Below are positions 8,584 to 17,594 of a stretch of 64,000 nucleotides of DNA, in pieces. Source of the stretch: UBA4582 sp013204195. GTDB lineage: Bacteria; Pseudomonadota; Gammaproteobacteria; Pseudomonadales; Azotimanducaceae. The stretch covers positions 1 to 64,000 of the forward strand of contig CAWUUH010000003.1 of the NCBI GenBank assembly GCA_963925735.1, read 5' to 3'. The notes under the pieces are model-generated. The model did no database searches, was not told the origin of the DNA, and was given only the letters and a program-made list of their open reading frames with translations. The number at the start of each line of letters is the position of its first letter. Within the stretch, counting starts at the first letter, position 1. Position numbers and translations under genes: made by a program.

Positions 8584-9503
8584 GAATGGGCGGCGAAATA
8601 AGCCCGCATATCCCAGCCGGGCCAACGGGCCTGACTGAGCTTTAAGGTACGCAGGGTCCAGTAGGCATCGCCTGGTAAGGGTATCCCCAAACAGGCTAAC
8701 TGTTGCGGTGACGCATGATCAAAAACCCCAGACCAGTTTCTGCCCGCGCTCTCCTGCCATACATGATAACCAATAAGCTCATTGCCCGACGCCTTGTAGC
8801 CTGCGGTCATGGTGTAGCGATAACCCTTCTCGAGAGTCAGATTCGTGCCTCGGTGGAACGTATCGATACTGTGCGCGACCAGCGTACCTGCGGGGGCCGC
8901 CGCGGATTTTTCGCGGCTTAACAGCGCCCCTTGCAGTTCTGCCGAAACCGCCACCGCGCCGGGCTTCAACACTTGTGCGGCAGCGGGCTTGGGGACGTAA
9001 TGCAGAGCACCAAGCGCGTCAGTAACATCGGTAATGTAGAGAATAAAATCTACCGTGCGCAACGCCGCCGTCTCGGAGGGTACCAATAACGTGTGGTTGC
9101 CAAAATCACAATGGTGCGCCTGCTCGTAATTGGTTTCGCCGGTATATTTAGCCCAAGTATGCGCCTGATACAAGTGCACCGAATCCACCCCCAACACCGC
9201 GCTGGCAAAGTCTATCAACGCCGGATGCAGGGAAATCAGGTTCATCTCGGGGGCCGCATCAAAGGGAAAGTTATCGATATTTTTGAATTGCAGCTGACGA
9301 AATGCCGCGGCCCGCTCGTCCTCATCACCATCAACCATTGCCCTGACGGTTTGATCGGCATGAGTGCCATAGATGCGCTCGTACTCGGCATAAACAGGGG
9401 CGATTTCAGCTGCGCTAAAGAAGTCGGGAATGATTGCGAAGCCCTCGTCACGCCACTGTTGCACGTGTTCCGGGGTATATCGCTGAGAGGCAAGCTGCTG
9501 CAT
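8580..9503 (-). CDS. Phytanoyl-CoA dioxygenase (PhyH) family protein
   Basis: A 307-residue member of the PhyH superfamily of Fe(II)/2-oxoglutarate oxygenases. The HxD iron motif is in QAHHCDFGNH, and the distal His is probably in VAHSIDTFHRGTNLT, followed by an Arg. Opening sequence EGFAIIPDFFS is typical of the family's N-terminal helix and strand. Bacterial members hydroxylate very diverse small molecules, so the substrate cannot be named. The gene overlaps gntK by 4 bp and should be co-transcribed with it. Its promoter region carries a large inverted repeat just upstream of the ATG (9518-9552). No clear Shine-Dalgarno precedes the start. Confidence 0.8.
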   Translation of the reverse strand: MQQLASQRYTPEHVQQWRDEGFAIIPDFFSAAEIAPVYAEYERIYGTHADQTVRAMVDGDEDERAAAFRQLQFKNIDNFPFDAAPEMNLISLHPALIDFASAVLGVDSVHLYQAHTWAKYTGETNYEQAHHCDFGNHTLLVPSETAALRTVDFILYITDVTDALGALHYVPKPAAAQVLKPGAVAVSAELQGALLSREKSAAAPAGTLVAHSIDTFHRGTNLTLEKGYRYTMTAGYKASGNELIGYHVWQESAGRNWSGVFDHASPQQLACLGIPLPGDAYWTLRTLKLSQARWPGWDMRAYFAAHS

Positions 9504-9517
9504 AGGGTACTGGCTTC

Positions 9518-9552
9518 ACTGTGGCGTTCGAATGATCTAATCATGCCACAGT
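9518..9552. promoter_or_regulatory. Inverted repeat upstream of the PhyH gene (possible operator)
   Basis: Outer arms ACTGTGGC and GCCACAGT enclose an inner pair ATGAT/ATCAT around CTA, with a 6-nt asymmetry. It lies 15 bp upstream of the PhyH ATG, in the only divergent gap of this stretch (9504-9682). It could be a regulator site or a leader hairpin. No regulator gene is adjacent. Confidence 0.4.
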
Positions 9553-9682
9553 TACCCGACGAAAGTTAAGTCACCTGCCTACCCCCGGACTCAATTCGCT
9601 GCTAGGGTAACCATTATCGCAGCCCTGACTCCTGACTAGGGTACTGACAAGTGACCTGACAACTAACGGCGGAACTGCCAGC

Positions 9683-10606
9683 ATGCCAATGAATTCTGCA
9701 ACACTCGTCCAACTCGGATTAGACCAAATAGTCCCCGCTGAGGTTAATGGCCGGCACAATGGTGTCGTCAATGATCCAGCCTGGGATGCTGCCTACCACC
9801 CGTGCGCGGAAGCATTTCCCACAGCAGAGGTGATGGCCGGTCTGGTCCAAAAAGCACCCGCCTATCAGTCCTCGGTCTACCCCGGCACCACTCGAGACCT
9901 ATGGCTTTATCAAACCCCGGGCTGCGATGGTTCCACCCCACCCCAAGTGATCTTTTTCAATGATGGCGCCTGGTATCTAGGCCGCCAAGGTCCGGTGCGA
10001 GCCACCCAGGTACTCGACAGCTTATTTAGCCTTGGCCACATCAAAGCCACAGTGGCTATATTTATTAACCCGGGCCAGCCCGATCATCCGGTCCAGGGCC
10101 CTATCGCGTCCTACAATCACCAACAATCGCAGCGCAGTCTTGAGTACGATCAGCTCAGTGGACGCTACGGTGAATTTCTATTCGACGAAATTTTTTCCTG
10201 GGCCGAGACCCAACTGGGCTTTGCCTGCAGTCGCCAGCCAATTGACCGAACCCTCTGTGGCATCAGCAGCGGTGGTATCGCGGCTTTCAATGCCGCCTGG
10301 CACTTCCCTGACCAGTGTCAGCGAGTGATCAGTCATTGCGGCTCCTATACGGATATCTGGGGCGGTCATAATTACCCCTCATTGATTCGAACCCATACCC
10401 GCAAGCCCCTGCGGGTGTTTCTGCAAAGTGGCCAACATGACGTCAAATCACCTTTCGGTGACTGGTCATTAGCGAATCAGATGATGGCTAGCGCCTTCGA
10501 TTGGGCTGGCTATGACTATCGGTTTGCCTACGGCGACGGCGGGCATAACCTCCACCACGGCGGCGCACTATTTGCCGACACCCTGCGCTGGCTCTGGCGG
10601 GATTAG
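9683..10606 (+). CDS. Esterase (enterochelin-esterase-like alpha/beta hydrolase)
   Basis: A 307-residue alpha/beta hydrolase resembling the putative-esterase (Fes/IroE-like) family. The nucleophile elbow is GISSGG (near residue 195), with VIFFNDGAWY as the oxyanion-side strand and a C-terminal GDGGHNLHHGG carrying the likely catalytic His. There is no signal peptide, so it is probably cytosolic. Family members cleave siderophore, feruloyl or S-formylglutathione esters, and no siderophore genes are present. GGCGGA lies shortly before the ATG at 9683, and an alternative ATG lies 6 bases on. It is divergent from the PhyH-gntK pair and shares its intergenic control region, which makes a role in the same catabolic locus plausible. 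Confidence 0.75.
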   Translation: MPMNSATLVQLGLDQIVPAEVNGRHNGVVNDPAWDAAYHPCAEAFPTAEVMAGLVQKAPAYQSSVYPGTTRDLWLYQTPGCDGSTPPQVIFFNDGAWYLGRQGPVRATQVLDSLFSLGHIKATVAIFINPGQPDHPVQGPIASYNHQQSQRSLEYDQLSGRYGEFLFDEIFSWAETQLGFACSRQPIDRTLCGISSGGIAAFNAAWHFPDQCQRVISHCGSYTDIWGGHNYPSLIRTHTRKPLRVFLQSGQHDVKSPFGDWSLANQMMASAFDWAGYDYRFAYGDGGHNLHHGGALFADTLRWLWRD

Positions 10607-10638
10607 TGCCATTGCGAAGCGCAGCGCCAACCTTGATA

Positions 10639-12420
10639 TCAGACGCCAGCGTCACCAAATTGTAACTGAACCATACGAGCATACAGCGCATTCCGCTTAA
10701 GCAACGCCCCATGGGTGCCGACATCCTGAATCTGGCCGGCCTCCAGCACCACAATCCGATCCGCCTTAAGTACTGTCGCCAGACGATGTGCGATCACCAT
10801 GGTGGTTCGATTTTGCTGTAAGCGCTCTAGGGCGGTTTGCACCAAACGCTCGCTTTCGGCGTCCAAGGCACTGGTGGCCTCGTCTAGCAGCAATATTTTC
10901 GGGTCTCTTAATACGGCTCGAGCGATGGCAATACGCTGCTTTTGCCCGCCCGACAGGCGTGCGCCCTTCTCACCAAGAAAGGTGTCATAACCTTGGGGCA
11001 GCTTGTCGATAAACTCGTCAGCCGAGGCCGCCCTGGCCGCTGCACGGATTTCTTCCATGCTGGCCCCAGGTTTACCAAAACGAATGTTTTCTGCAGCAGT
11101 GGCGCCAAAGATGGTGGTTTCTTGCGGCACTATCCCAAGGCAACGACGAATTGCTTCAGGGTCTGCCAGGGCAATATCAATGTCATCGATCAGGATGCGT
11201 CCGGCGCCGGTATTATAGAACCGCAACAACAGTTGAAACAGGGTACTCTTGCCCGCACCAGAGGGGCCCACAAAGGCGATGTTTTCACCTGCCGCGATCG
11301 TCAGATTAAAGCCATTCAACGCCAGCTCACTCGGGCGCGACGGATAACTGAAATCGACAGCCTCGAAACTCACCCGACCATCAATGACCGCGGGCAATAT
11401 CAAGGGCTCACTGGGTGACTGAATTGCCGGGACCACCTGCAGCAGTTCCGCGATGCGCTCCATTGCCCCAGAGGCACGTTGAACCTCACCCCAGAACTCA
11501 CTTAAGGCCGCCGCAGAAGCTCCGACGAAGATGGCGTACAGCACGAATTGTCCCAGTTCACCGCCTGAAAGCTCACCGTCCAAAACCGCCTTGGCACCCA
11601 CCCAAAGCACAAAGATCAGGGCCCCGAAGACACCACTGGTGGCCACGGTTGTGAGTAATGCTCGAACCCGAATTCGGCGGATCGCGACGCGAAAACTCGA
11701 CTCTACCGCGCCGCCAAAGCGTTGGCTTTCCAGCTCCTCGGCAGTGAAAGCCTGAACAATTTCCACCGCATTCAGAATTTCTTCGGCGTGACCGCTGGCA
11801 TCCGCCACTCGATCCTGGGTGTCCTTTGACAGCCGCCTGACCCAACGGCCAATCAATAGTATCGGCACTATCACCAGCGGCAACACCACCACCAACAACC
11901 CCATTAACTGCACATTGGTATAGGCGAGCAATGCCAGTGCGCCGATAAACTGAATAGAAGAACGCAGTACAATCGAGATGCCCACCCCCGAAATGGACTG
12001 AATCAGTGTCGTATCTGCGGTGAGCCGTGACAGCACTTCACCCACGCGAGTGACTTCAAAAAACGTCGGGTCCATCCGAATCACATGACGGAACACCTGA
12101 TCCCGAAGATCGGCCACCACGCGCTCACCCAGCCAGTTGACGAAATAGGCCCTGGCCGCGCCAAAAAAACCGATGATCAAAGCAAACAACAGCAACACAA
12201 AGAAGTAACGATCAACGTTCTCTGCATCTGCCGCAGAGAAACCATGATCAATCACATTGCGCACTGCCACGGGCATCGCCAGCAACGCCGCGGAGGACAC
12301 CAACAAGGCCATCATTGCCAGTAACAAGGTGCCTTTATAGGGCGCAATAAACGGCACCAGCATGCTCAAAGGACGCAGGGTTTTTACCCGTTTTTGCGGT
12401 ACGGGAGATAAATCAGTCAT
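10639..12420 (-). CDS. ABC exporter half-transporter (MsbA/ABCB-like, fused TM and ATPase domains)
   Basis: A 593-residue half-transporter that should work as a homodimer. It has six transmembrane helices (about residues 20-320) with the coupling-helix region LADLRDQVFRHVIRMDPTFF, then a complete nucleotide-binding domain. That domain carries Walker A GPSGAGKSTLF, signature LSGGQKQRIAIARA, Walker B with catalytic Glu in ILLLDEATSALD, and the H-loop in VIAHRL. The substrate may be lipid or drug-like, but nothing specific shows it. It differs from true msbA loci in lacking lpxK next door. It stands alone, convergent with the esterase gene and about 65 bp upstream of hemH on the same strand. Confidence 0.88.
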   Translation of the reverse strand: MTDLSPVPQKRVKTLRPLSMLVPFIAPYKGTLLLAMMALLVSSAALLAMPVAVRNVIDHGFSAADAENVDRYFFVLLLFALIIGFFGAARAYFVNWLGERVVADLRDQVFRHVIRMDPTFFEVTRVGEVLSRLTADTTLIQSISGVGISIVLRSSIQFIGALALLAYTNVQLMGLLVVVLPLVIVPILLIGRWVRRLSKDTQDRVADASGHAEEILNAVEIVQAFTAEELESQRFGGAVESSFRVAIRRIRVRALLTTVATSGVFGALIFVLWVGAKAVLDGELSGGELGQFVLYAIFVGASAAALSEFWGEVQRASGAMERIAELLQVVPAIQSPSEPLILPAVIDGRVSFEAVDFSYPSRPSELALNGFNLTIAAGENIAFVGPSGAGKSTLFQLLLRFYNTGAGRILIDDIDIALADPEAIRRCLGIVPQETTIFGATAAENIRFGKPGASMEEIRAAARAASADEFIDKLPQGYDTFLGEKGARLSGGQKQRIAIARAVLRDPKILLLDEATSALDAESERLVQTALERLQQNRTTMVIAHRLATVLKADRIVVLEAGQIQDVGTHGALLKRNALYARMVQLQFGDAGV

Positions 12421-12485
12421 GCAGGAGTTCCATGCAGCAAGGTATTATGCGCAAGCGATGCTAGCAAAAGCGAGAGCGCAGAGAA

Positions 12486-13502
12486 TCAGGTGAGGCTAAA
12501 TGCCTGGGGCACCAGCAAACTTTCTAAGTAATCAATCCACAGACTGTCTTCGTTCAGACACGGAATATAGGTAAAGTGCTCACCGCCGGCTTCGATAAAA
12601 TCTTCTCGCGCCCGCAGGTTAACTTCTTCCAGCGTCTCCAGACAATCAGCAACAAACGAAGGGCAGACCACCGCGATGTTCTTATGCCCCTCACTGGGTA
12701 AGGCTTTGACCACCTCGTCGGTAAAGGGTTGAAGCCAACCGGGCCCGATACGAGACTGAAAGGCGACGCCCCATTTGTCTGCCGGTAAATCCAGATACTG
12801 TGCGCATAGTGCTGAAGTCTGCAGCACTTGCGCCTTATAGCAGTAGGGCCGGGCTGCACAATCCACCTGACAGCAATCATCGGTCTTCATACAATGGCTA
12901 CCCGTCGGATCCGTCTTGACCAGGTGCCGCTCGGGCAGACCGTGGTAACTGAACAGCAAGTAATCATAGTCAGTGGGTAAGTCTGCCTTGATTCGCTCTG
13001 CAAGCGCCTTGATATAGCCGGCATCAGCATAAAAAGAGTCGGTGAATGACAGCTTGGGCCTGGCGGGTAGCAACTCGACCTCAGCCTCGACCGCAAGCCG
13101 GGTCGTCAGAGAAGTCGACATGGCATAGTGCGGGTATAGGGGCAACACACTGATCTCATCACAACCAAGTGCCACCAGTCGCGCCAGTGCATCTCGAATG
13201 GTGGGTTCCTGATAGCGCATGGCGACTTCTACAGGCTGGTCCGTTCGCAACGCCAGCGCCTTGGCCATGGCCATCGTCCCCGCTATCAGGGGCGAGCCTT
13301 CATCGGTCCATACGGTGCTATAAGCATGTAGGGTCTTACTGGATCGAAAGGGCACGATAATCAAATTAACCAACAATTGTTGGGCAATCTTCGGCAGGTC
13401 GATCACTAAGTCGTCGGACAGGAACTCTTTCAGATAGGCCCGCACTGACTTGAGCTCGAGGCTTTTCGGCGATCCGAGGTTGATCAATAAAATTCCGTTC
13501 AT
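12486..13502 (-). CDS. hemH: Ferrochelatase
   Basis: Inserts Fe2+ into protoporphyrin IX, the last step of protoheme synthesis. I take the ATG at 13502 (338 residues), because the family N-terminus is MNGILLINLGSP; a start further upstream would add 35 unrelated residues. The invariant His is in SYHGLPERH (His187) and the conserved acidic helix is LETLEEVNLR. Oddly, a cysteine-rich insert lies at residues 204-221 (Cys204, 210, 211, 215 and 221), just after the catalytic His region. Such cysteines could bind a metal or an iron-sulfur cluster, which some ferrochelatases have; here that is inference. No other heme genes are in view. Confidence 0.93.
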   Translation of the reverse strand: MNGILLINLGSPKSLELKSVRAYLKEFLSDDLVIDLPKIAQQLLVNLIIVPFRSSKTLHAYSTVWTDEGSPLIAGTMAMAKALALRTDQPVEVAMRYQEPTIRDALARLVALGCDEISVLPLYPHYAMSTSLTTRLAVEAEVELLPARPKLSFTDSFYADAGYIKALAERIKADLPTDYDYLLFSYHGLPERHLVKTDPTGSHCMKTDDCCQVDCAARPYCYKAQVLQTSALCAQYLDLPADKWGVAFQSRIGPGWLQPFTDEVVKALPSEGHKNIAVVCPSFVADCLETLEEVNLRAREDFIEAGGEHFTYIPCLNEDSLWIDYLESLLVPQAFSLT

Positions 13503-13654
13503 AGGCCTGCCTGATTCCTGTCTTATTGCTGTCTTATTCTTAGCTTGTTCGCGCCTTGTTACCGCTGCGCGACCGGGCGGGTTCGCGAGCGCGAAGTATA
13601 CACTCAAATACGCACTGTGCTTTAACCGGGATCACTATGCCACCGACTAACCTC

Positions 13655-15349
13655 TCAGGCTGTCTGCTGCTCCTGCAGACCCAGCTCCTGCATGCTGACT
13701 TCGCGCATCTTGAACTTCTGCACCTTACCCGTCACTGTCATAGGGAAGTCATCGGTAAAGCGCACATAGCGGGGCACCTTATAGTGCGCAATGGTGCCTC
13801 GACAAAATGCCTTAAGCGCTTCATCTTCCAATTGCTGACCCTCCTTGAGCGCCACCCAAGCGACGATCTCCTCACCGTACTTCGGATCCGGAACGCCGGT
13901 CACTTGGACCGCGGCGACCGCCGGATGGGTCATCAAGAACTCTTCGATCTCGCGCGGATACACGTTCTCACCACCTCGAACAATCATGTCTTTGATGCGC
14001 CCAACAATATTCACATAGCCATCATCGTCCATCACGGCGATGTCGCCAGTATGCATCCAGCCACGGCTATCGATCGCCCCAGCAGTGGCCTCTGGATTCT
14101 GCCAGTATCCCAACATCACACTGTAACCGCGGGTGCAGAGCTCACCCATCTGGTTTAACGGGCATGTCTGGCCCGTGTCCTGATCAATAATTTTTACTTC
14201 CACATGGGGATGTACCAACCCCACAGTACTGACCCGCTTGTCGAGGGGTGAGTCGGTTCGCGTCTGAAAACTCACAGGACTGGTTTCAGTCATGCCATAG
14301 GCGATTTCCACTTCCGTCATATGCATCAATGTATTGACCTGATTCATGGTCGATACCGGACAAGGCGCACCGGCCATCACGCCGGTTCGCAACGAACTGA
14401 GATCAAAGGTTGAAAAGTTAGCCAATGCCAATTCCGCGATGAACATGGTCGGCACGCCATACAGCGCGGTGGCGGCTTCCGCCTGAACGGCCTGCAACAC
14501 CGCTTCGGGCTCAAAACTCTCGCTGGGATAAATGAGACACGCGGCGTGGGTCAGACAACCCAGATTCGCCATCACCATACCAAAACAATGGTACAGAGGC
14601 ACCGGCACCACGAGACGATCATGCTCAGTAAAATTCATGGTTCGAGCGACGAAGAAGCCATTGTTCAAAATATTGTGGTGACTGAGGCAGGCCCCCTTCG
14701 GGAACCCGGTGGTACCGCTGGTATATTGAATATTAATGGGGTCGTCCATATCCAGCTCGGCTTGGCGTGCCAGCAACTGTGCAGCACTCACTGACGAGGC
14801 GGTACTGAGCAACTCAGCCCAATCGAATATCCCAGCACAGGGGCTACTGGACAATGAAATCACCGTGGTCAAGTCAGGAAATGCCTTTGACCGCAGTTTC
14901 CCCACTGCGCTATGGTCGAGCTCTGGGCATAGGGACAGCGTCATGGCTTCATAGTCAGAAGTCTTGAATTGATTTTGCAACACGAGGGCCTTGCAACCCG
15001 ATTGCTTTAAAACATAATCCAGCTCATGGACGCGATAAGCCGGATTGATGGTCACGAGAATGGCGCCGACCTTGGCGCTCGCATATTGCGTCATCAGCCA
15101 TTCCACATTATTTGGCGACCAGATACCAATGCGATCGCCCTTACTCAAGCCCACTGCCATCAGCGCTCGAGCCAGGGTATCCACTGCCTGCGCCAGTTCA
15201 GCGTAGGTCAAACGAATAGCCTGGTGAACCGATACAATCGCCGGGCGCTCTGGGTAGGCAGCGACAATCTCGTCAAACTGTGCGCCGATCGTCAATCCCA
15301 ACAGGGGTTGTTGACTTGTACCGCTGGCATAACTCATGGTGCTAGGCAT
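13655..15349 (-). CDS. Long-chain acyl-CoA synthetase (AMP-binding, FadD-like)
   Basis: A 564-residue ANL-superfamily ligase that activates a carboxylic acid to its CoA thioester through an acyl-adenylate. It has the P-loop-like motif YTSGTTGFPKG, AYGMTETSPV, the hinge Asp in GWMHTGDIAVMDDDGY, and the C-terminal catalytic Lys in TVTGKVQKFKMR. The start at 15349 has AGGA about 8 nt upstream and lies 8 bp inside the upstream selD fusion gene, so the two are coupled. The protein best fits the medium/long-chain fatty acyl-CoA synthetase branch. Coupling to a selenium gene has no obvious metabolic logic. No beta-oxidation genes adjoin it. Confidence 0.88.
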   Translation of the reverse strand: MPSTMSYASGTSQQPLLGLTIGAQFDEIVAAYPERPAIVSVHQAIRLTYAELAQAVDTLARALMAVGLSKGDRIGIWSPNNVEWLMTQYASAKVGAILVTINPAYRVHELDYVLKQSGCKALVLQNQFKTSDYEAMTLSLCPELDHSAVGKLRSKAFPDLTTVISLSSSPCAGIFDWAELLSTASSVSAAQLLARQAELDMDDPINIQYTSGTTGFPKGACLSHHNILNNGFFVARTMNFTEHDRLVVPVPLYHCFGMVMANLGCLTHAACLIYPSESFEPEAVLQAVQAEAATALYGVPTMFIAELALANFSTFDLSSLRTGVMAGAPCPVSTMNQVNTLMHMTEVEIAYGMTETSPVSFQTRTDSPLDKRVSTVGLVHPHVEVKIIDQDTGQTCPLNQMGELCTRGYSVMLGYWQNPEATAGAIDSRGWMHTGDIAVMDDDGYVNIVGRIKDMIVRGGENVYPREIEEFLMTHPAVAAVQVTGVPDPKYGEEIVAWVALKEGQQLEDEALKAFCRGTIAHYKVPRYVRFTDDFPMTVTGKVQKFKMREVSMQELGLQEQQTA

Positions 15350-17594
15350 CGTTTTGTCCTTCATGCAACAGGGTTGAAATAAACGGTTGTCTCGGCTGCT
15401 CAAGATTCGTCTCAAGGGCCTCGACTCGGCCAACAATACAAGCTTTCGAGTACCCTGCCGCGATCAGTTTTTCAATCGTCGCCGGCGCCAAGTGAGCGTC
15501 GACCGAAGCTAGCAAGCCACCGGAGGTCTGCGGATCAAACAACATCGCATAGTGAGGGTGAGCTTGTGGCTGAATATGCTTCACTGACCGCTCATTGCCA
15601 GCATGCAGCGTGCTAGTGATCTGCAGATCCTGCAGGCAAGTCAGACTACCCGCCAATAATGGCAGTCTCAAAAGGTCCAGACTGACGTTAACCTGCGATG
15701 CTTGCATCATTTCTGTTAAATGGCCCGCTAACCCAAAACCGGTGATATCCGTGCAGGCTGACGCTGTCGTCGTACCCTGCTCACTCAATGCACCGAAAAT
15801 AGCACCGGCTGCGGCATTCGACTGCAGCATGGCCTGCACCGCCGCTTCAATCCAACGCCCCCGCGCTTGATGCTGCATATCAGCCGCAAATAAAGTCCCG
15901 GTACCCAGCGGTTTGGTCAGTATCAGCACTTGGCCGGGTCGCATTCCCGCTTTCTTTAACAGTCGGGACTCATCCGCGATGCCATTGACAGCAAAGCCAA
16001 CGGACAACTCGGCGCCTTCTGTGGTGTGGCCACCCACCAGACTAATACCCTCTTCCTTGAGTTGATCCCACGCCCCTTGCATCAACTGTTCTAACAGATG
16101 GCGCGTGGCCGAAGGCGTCGCATATGGGGTGGTGACTATCGCCATGGCGGTGACTGCCTCACCCCCCATCGCATAGATATCGCTAACCGCATGGTTCACA
16201 GCGATCTTTGCCAACACGTAAGGATCTTCAATAAAGGCCTTAAAGACGTCTACCGTATGCAACATGAGTTTATCCGCCGGCGCGCGATAGATCGCGGCAT
16301 CATCAAGCTCGGAAATTTGCATATCCAGGTTACCCAATACTTCCGCCAGCAAATCTGCGCTGACCTTTGAACCACAACCACCACACTGCATTTGCGTGTC
16401 AACGTCGGCCAACAGGCCCTGACCCGATTCGAGCGGCATCGGCGGCAAGGCATTGAACTGGCGCATAAAGCGCCGATCTATCCAGTTTTTTAAATGCCAT
16501 GCCCAGCGACCATAAACACTTACACCAAACTTCATCGCCACAGCTGCCTTGTCTCCAGTTGACACCAACGACAGGAAAGAGGTTTGTGGCGTGAAATGCT
16601 TTAGGGGCTTGCCGAGTAATTGACGACGAATGTTTTCATACAACACTGGTCCCTGGCGAACAGCAAAAACACCGGCTTTAGGCCGTGGATGGGCTAACAC
16701 GTGTGCGGTATCGCCGACAGCAAAAACGTCATCGAAATTGCTGACCTGCAATGTATCACGCACCTCGACAAAGCCGTTGTCATCAGTGGCTAGCAATGTC
16801 TCTGCCAGCCAAGGTTGAGCCGCCGCAGACGTCACCCAAAATATTTCATCCACAGCGCAGCGCTGTGCTGTGGCAGACACGACAGTTTTCTGCAGGACTT
16901 CTACAACCCGAAAATTCCGGTGCAGCTCGATACCCCGTTGGGCGAGCTGCTGGCTGAACAAGGCCTGCACCGCAGGCGTGTAATCTGGCAACAAGACGTC
17001 CTGGTCGACGAACAGGCGGAAGCTAATGGGCTGCGGACTCAACTTTGGCGCTACGCTCGTCAGGTAATGATGGACCGCCAAACACAGTTCAACCCCGCCT
17101 GCACCACCACCCACGAAGCCCATATCTTTGACTGTGCCACTGGCAACCCTGTCGAGGCATTCCTGCCATTGATGCAGAAACCGATTGATGGGTTTAACCG
17201 CAATAACGTTTTCACGGGCTCCTGGTACATCAATCACCGCGGGCGTGATACCGATATCGATAGACAAAATATCGTAGCCAATATCGGGCCGACCTTGGCA
17301 ACGCACCCGGCGATTGACCGGGTCGATATCAAAGGCACTCGCCTGTATCAACCGAGCACCGGCAAATCGGCAGAGCCGTACCAGATCGATATGCATGTCT
17401 TTTGCGTCATAATGACCGGCAACCAAACCCGGCAACATGCCCGAATAGGGCGTCTCAACATCAGGACTGATCAGCGTGATCTGCAGGCCGACAATAGGCT
17501 GCATGGCAAGCTTGCGTAAGACGAGCACGTGGCTATGGCCACCGCCGAGTAATACCAGTTCTTTCGCGATAAAAGCCGATCTATTCAAACCCAA
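15342..17594 (-). CDS. selD: NAD(P)/FAD-dependent oxidoreductase fused to selenide, water dikinase (SelD)
   Basis: A 750-residue two-domain protein. Residues 10-385 form an NDH-2-like pyridine nucleotide-disulfide oxidoreductase domain (LVLLGGGHSH, VGGGAGGVEL, FAVGDTAHV). Residues 400-745 are SelD, which makes selenophosphate from selenide and ATP. The SelD active site is CGGCGSK: Cys407 and Lys410 align with the catalytic Cys and Lys of E. coli SelD. IAVNHAVSDIYAMGG and VGGHTTEGAE are the metal/ATP loops. This fusion is a known bacterial arrangement in which the oxidoreductase may feed reduced selenium. The start is a TTG with AAGG 5 nt upstream. No selA, selB, selC or mnmH lies in the window, so the use of the selenophosphate is not visible here. 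Confidence 0.93.
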   Translation of the reverse strand: MGLNRSAFIAKELVLLGGGHSHVLVLRKLAMQPIVGLQITLISPDVETPYSGMLPGLVAGHYDAKDMHIDLVRLCRFAGARLIQASAFDIDPVNRRVRCQGRPDIGYDILSIDIGITPAVIDVPGARENVIAVKPINRFLHQWQECLDRVASGTVKDMGFVGGGAGGVELCLAVHHYLTSVAPKLSPQPISFRLFVDQDVLLPDYTPAVQALFSQQLAQRGIELHRNFRVVEVLQKTVVSATAQRCAVDEIFWVTSAAAQPWLAETLLATDDNGFVEVRDTLQVSNFDDVFAVGDTAHVLAHPRPKAGVFAVRQGPVLYENIRRQLLGKPLKHFTPQTSFLSLVSTGDKAAVAMKFGVSVYGRWAWHLKNWIDRRFMRQFNALPPMPLESGQGLLADVDTQMQCGGCGSKVSADLLAEVLGNLDMQISELDDAAIYRAPADKLMLHTVDVFKAFIEDPYVLAKIAVNHAVSDIYAMGGEAVTAMAIVTTPYATPSATRHLLEQLMQGAWDQLKEEGISLVGGHTTEGAELSVGFAVNGIADESRLLKKAGMRPGQVLILTKPLGTGTLFAADMQHQARGRWIEAAVQAMLQSNAAAGAIFGALSEQGTTTASACTDITGFGLAGHLTEMMQASQVNVSLDLLRLPLLAGSLTCLQDLQITSTLHAGNERSVKHIQPQAHPHYAMLFDPQTSGGLLASVDAHLAPATIEKLIAAGYSKACIVGRVEALETNLEQPRQPFISTLLHEGQNDA

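Noticed and set aside
4141..10606. Polysaccharide utilisation locus
   Set aside because: No SusC/SusD, no TonB receptor, no secreted hydrolase and no transporter; only one cytosolic GH3 is present.
16815..17519. Plus-strand 234-residue frame over selD
   Set aside because: It is antisense to the well-supported oxidoreductase domain and has no recognisable motif.
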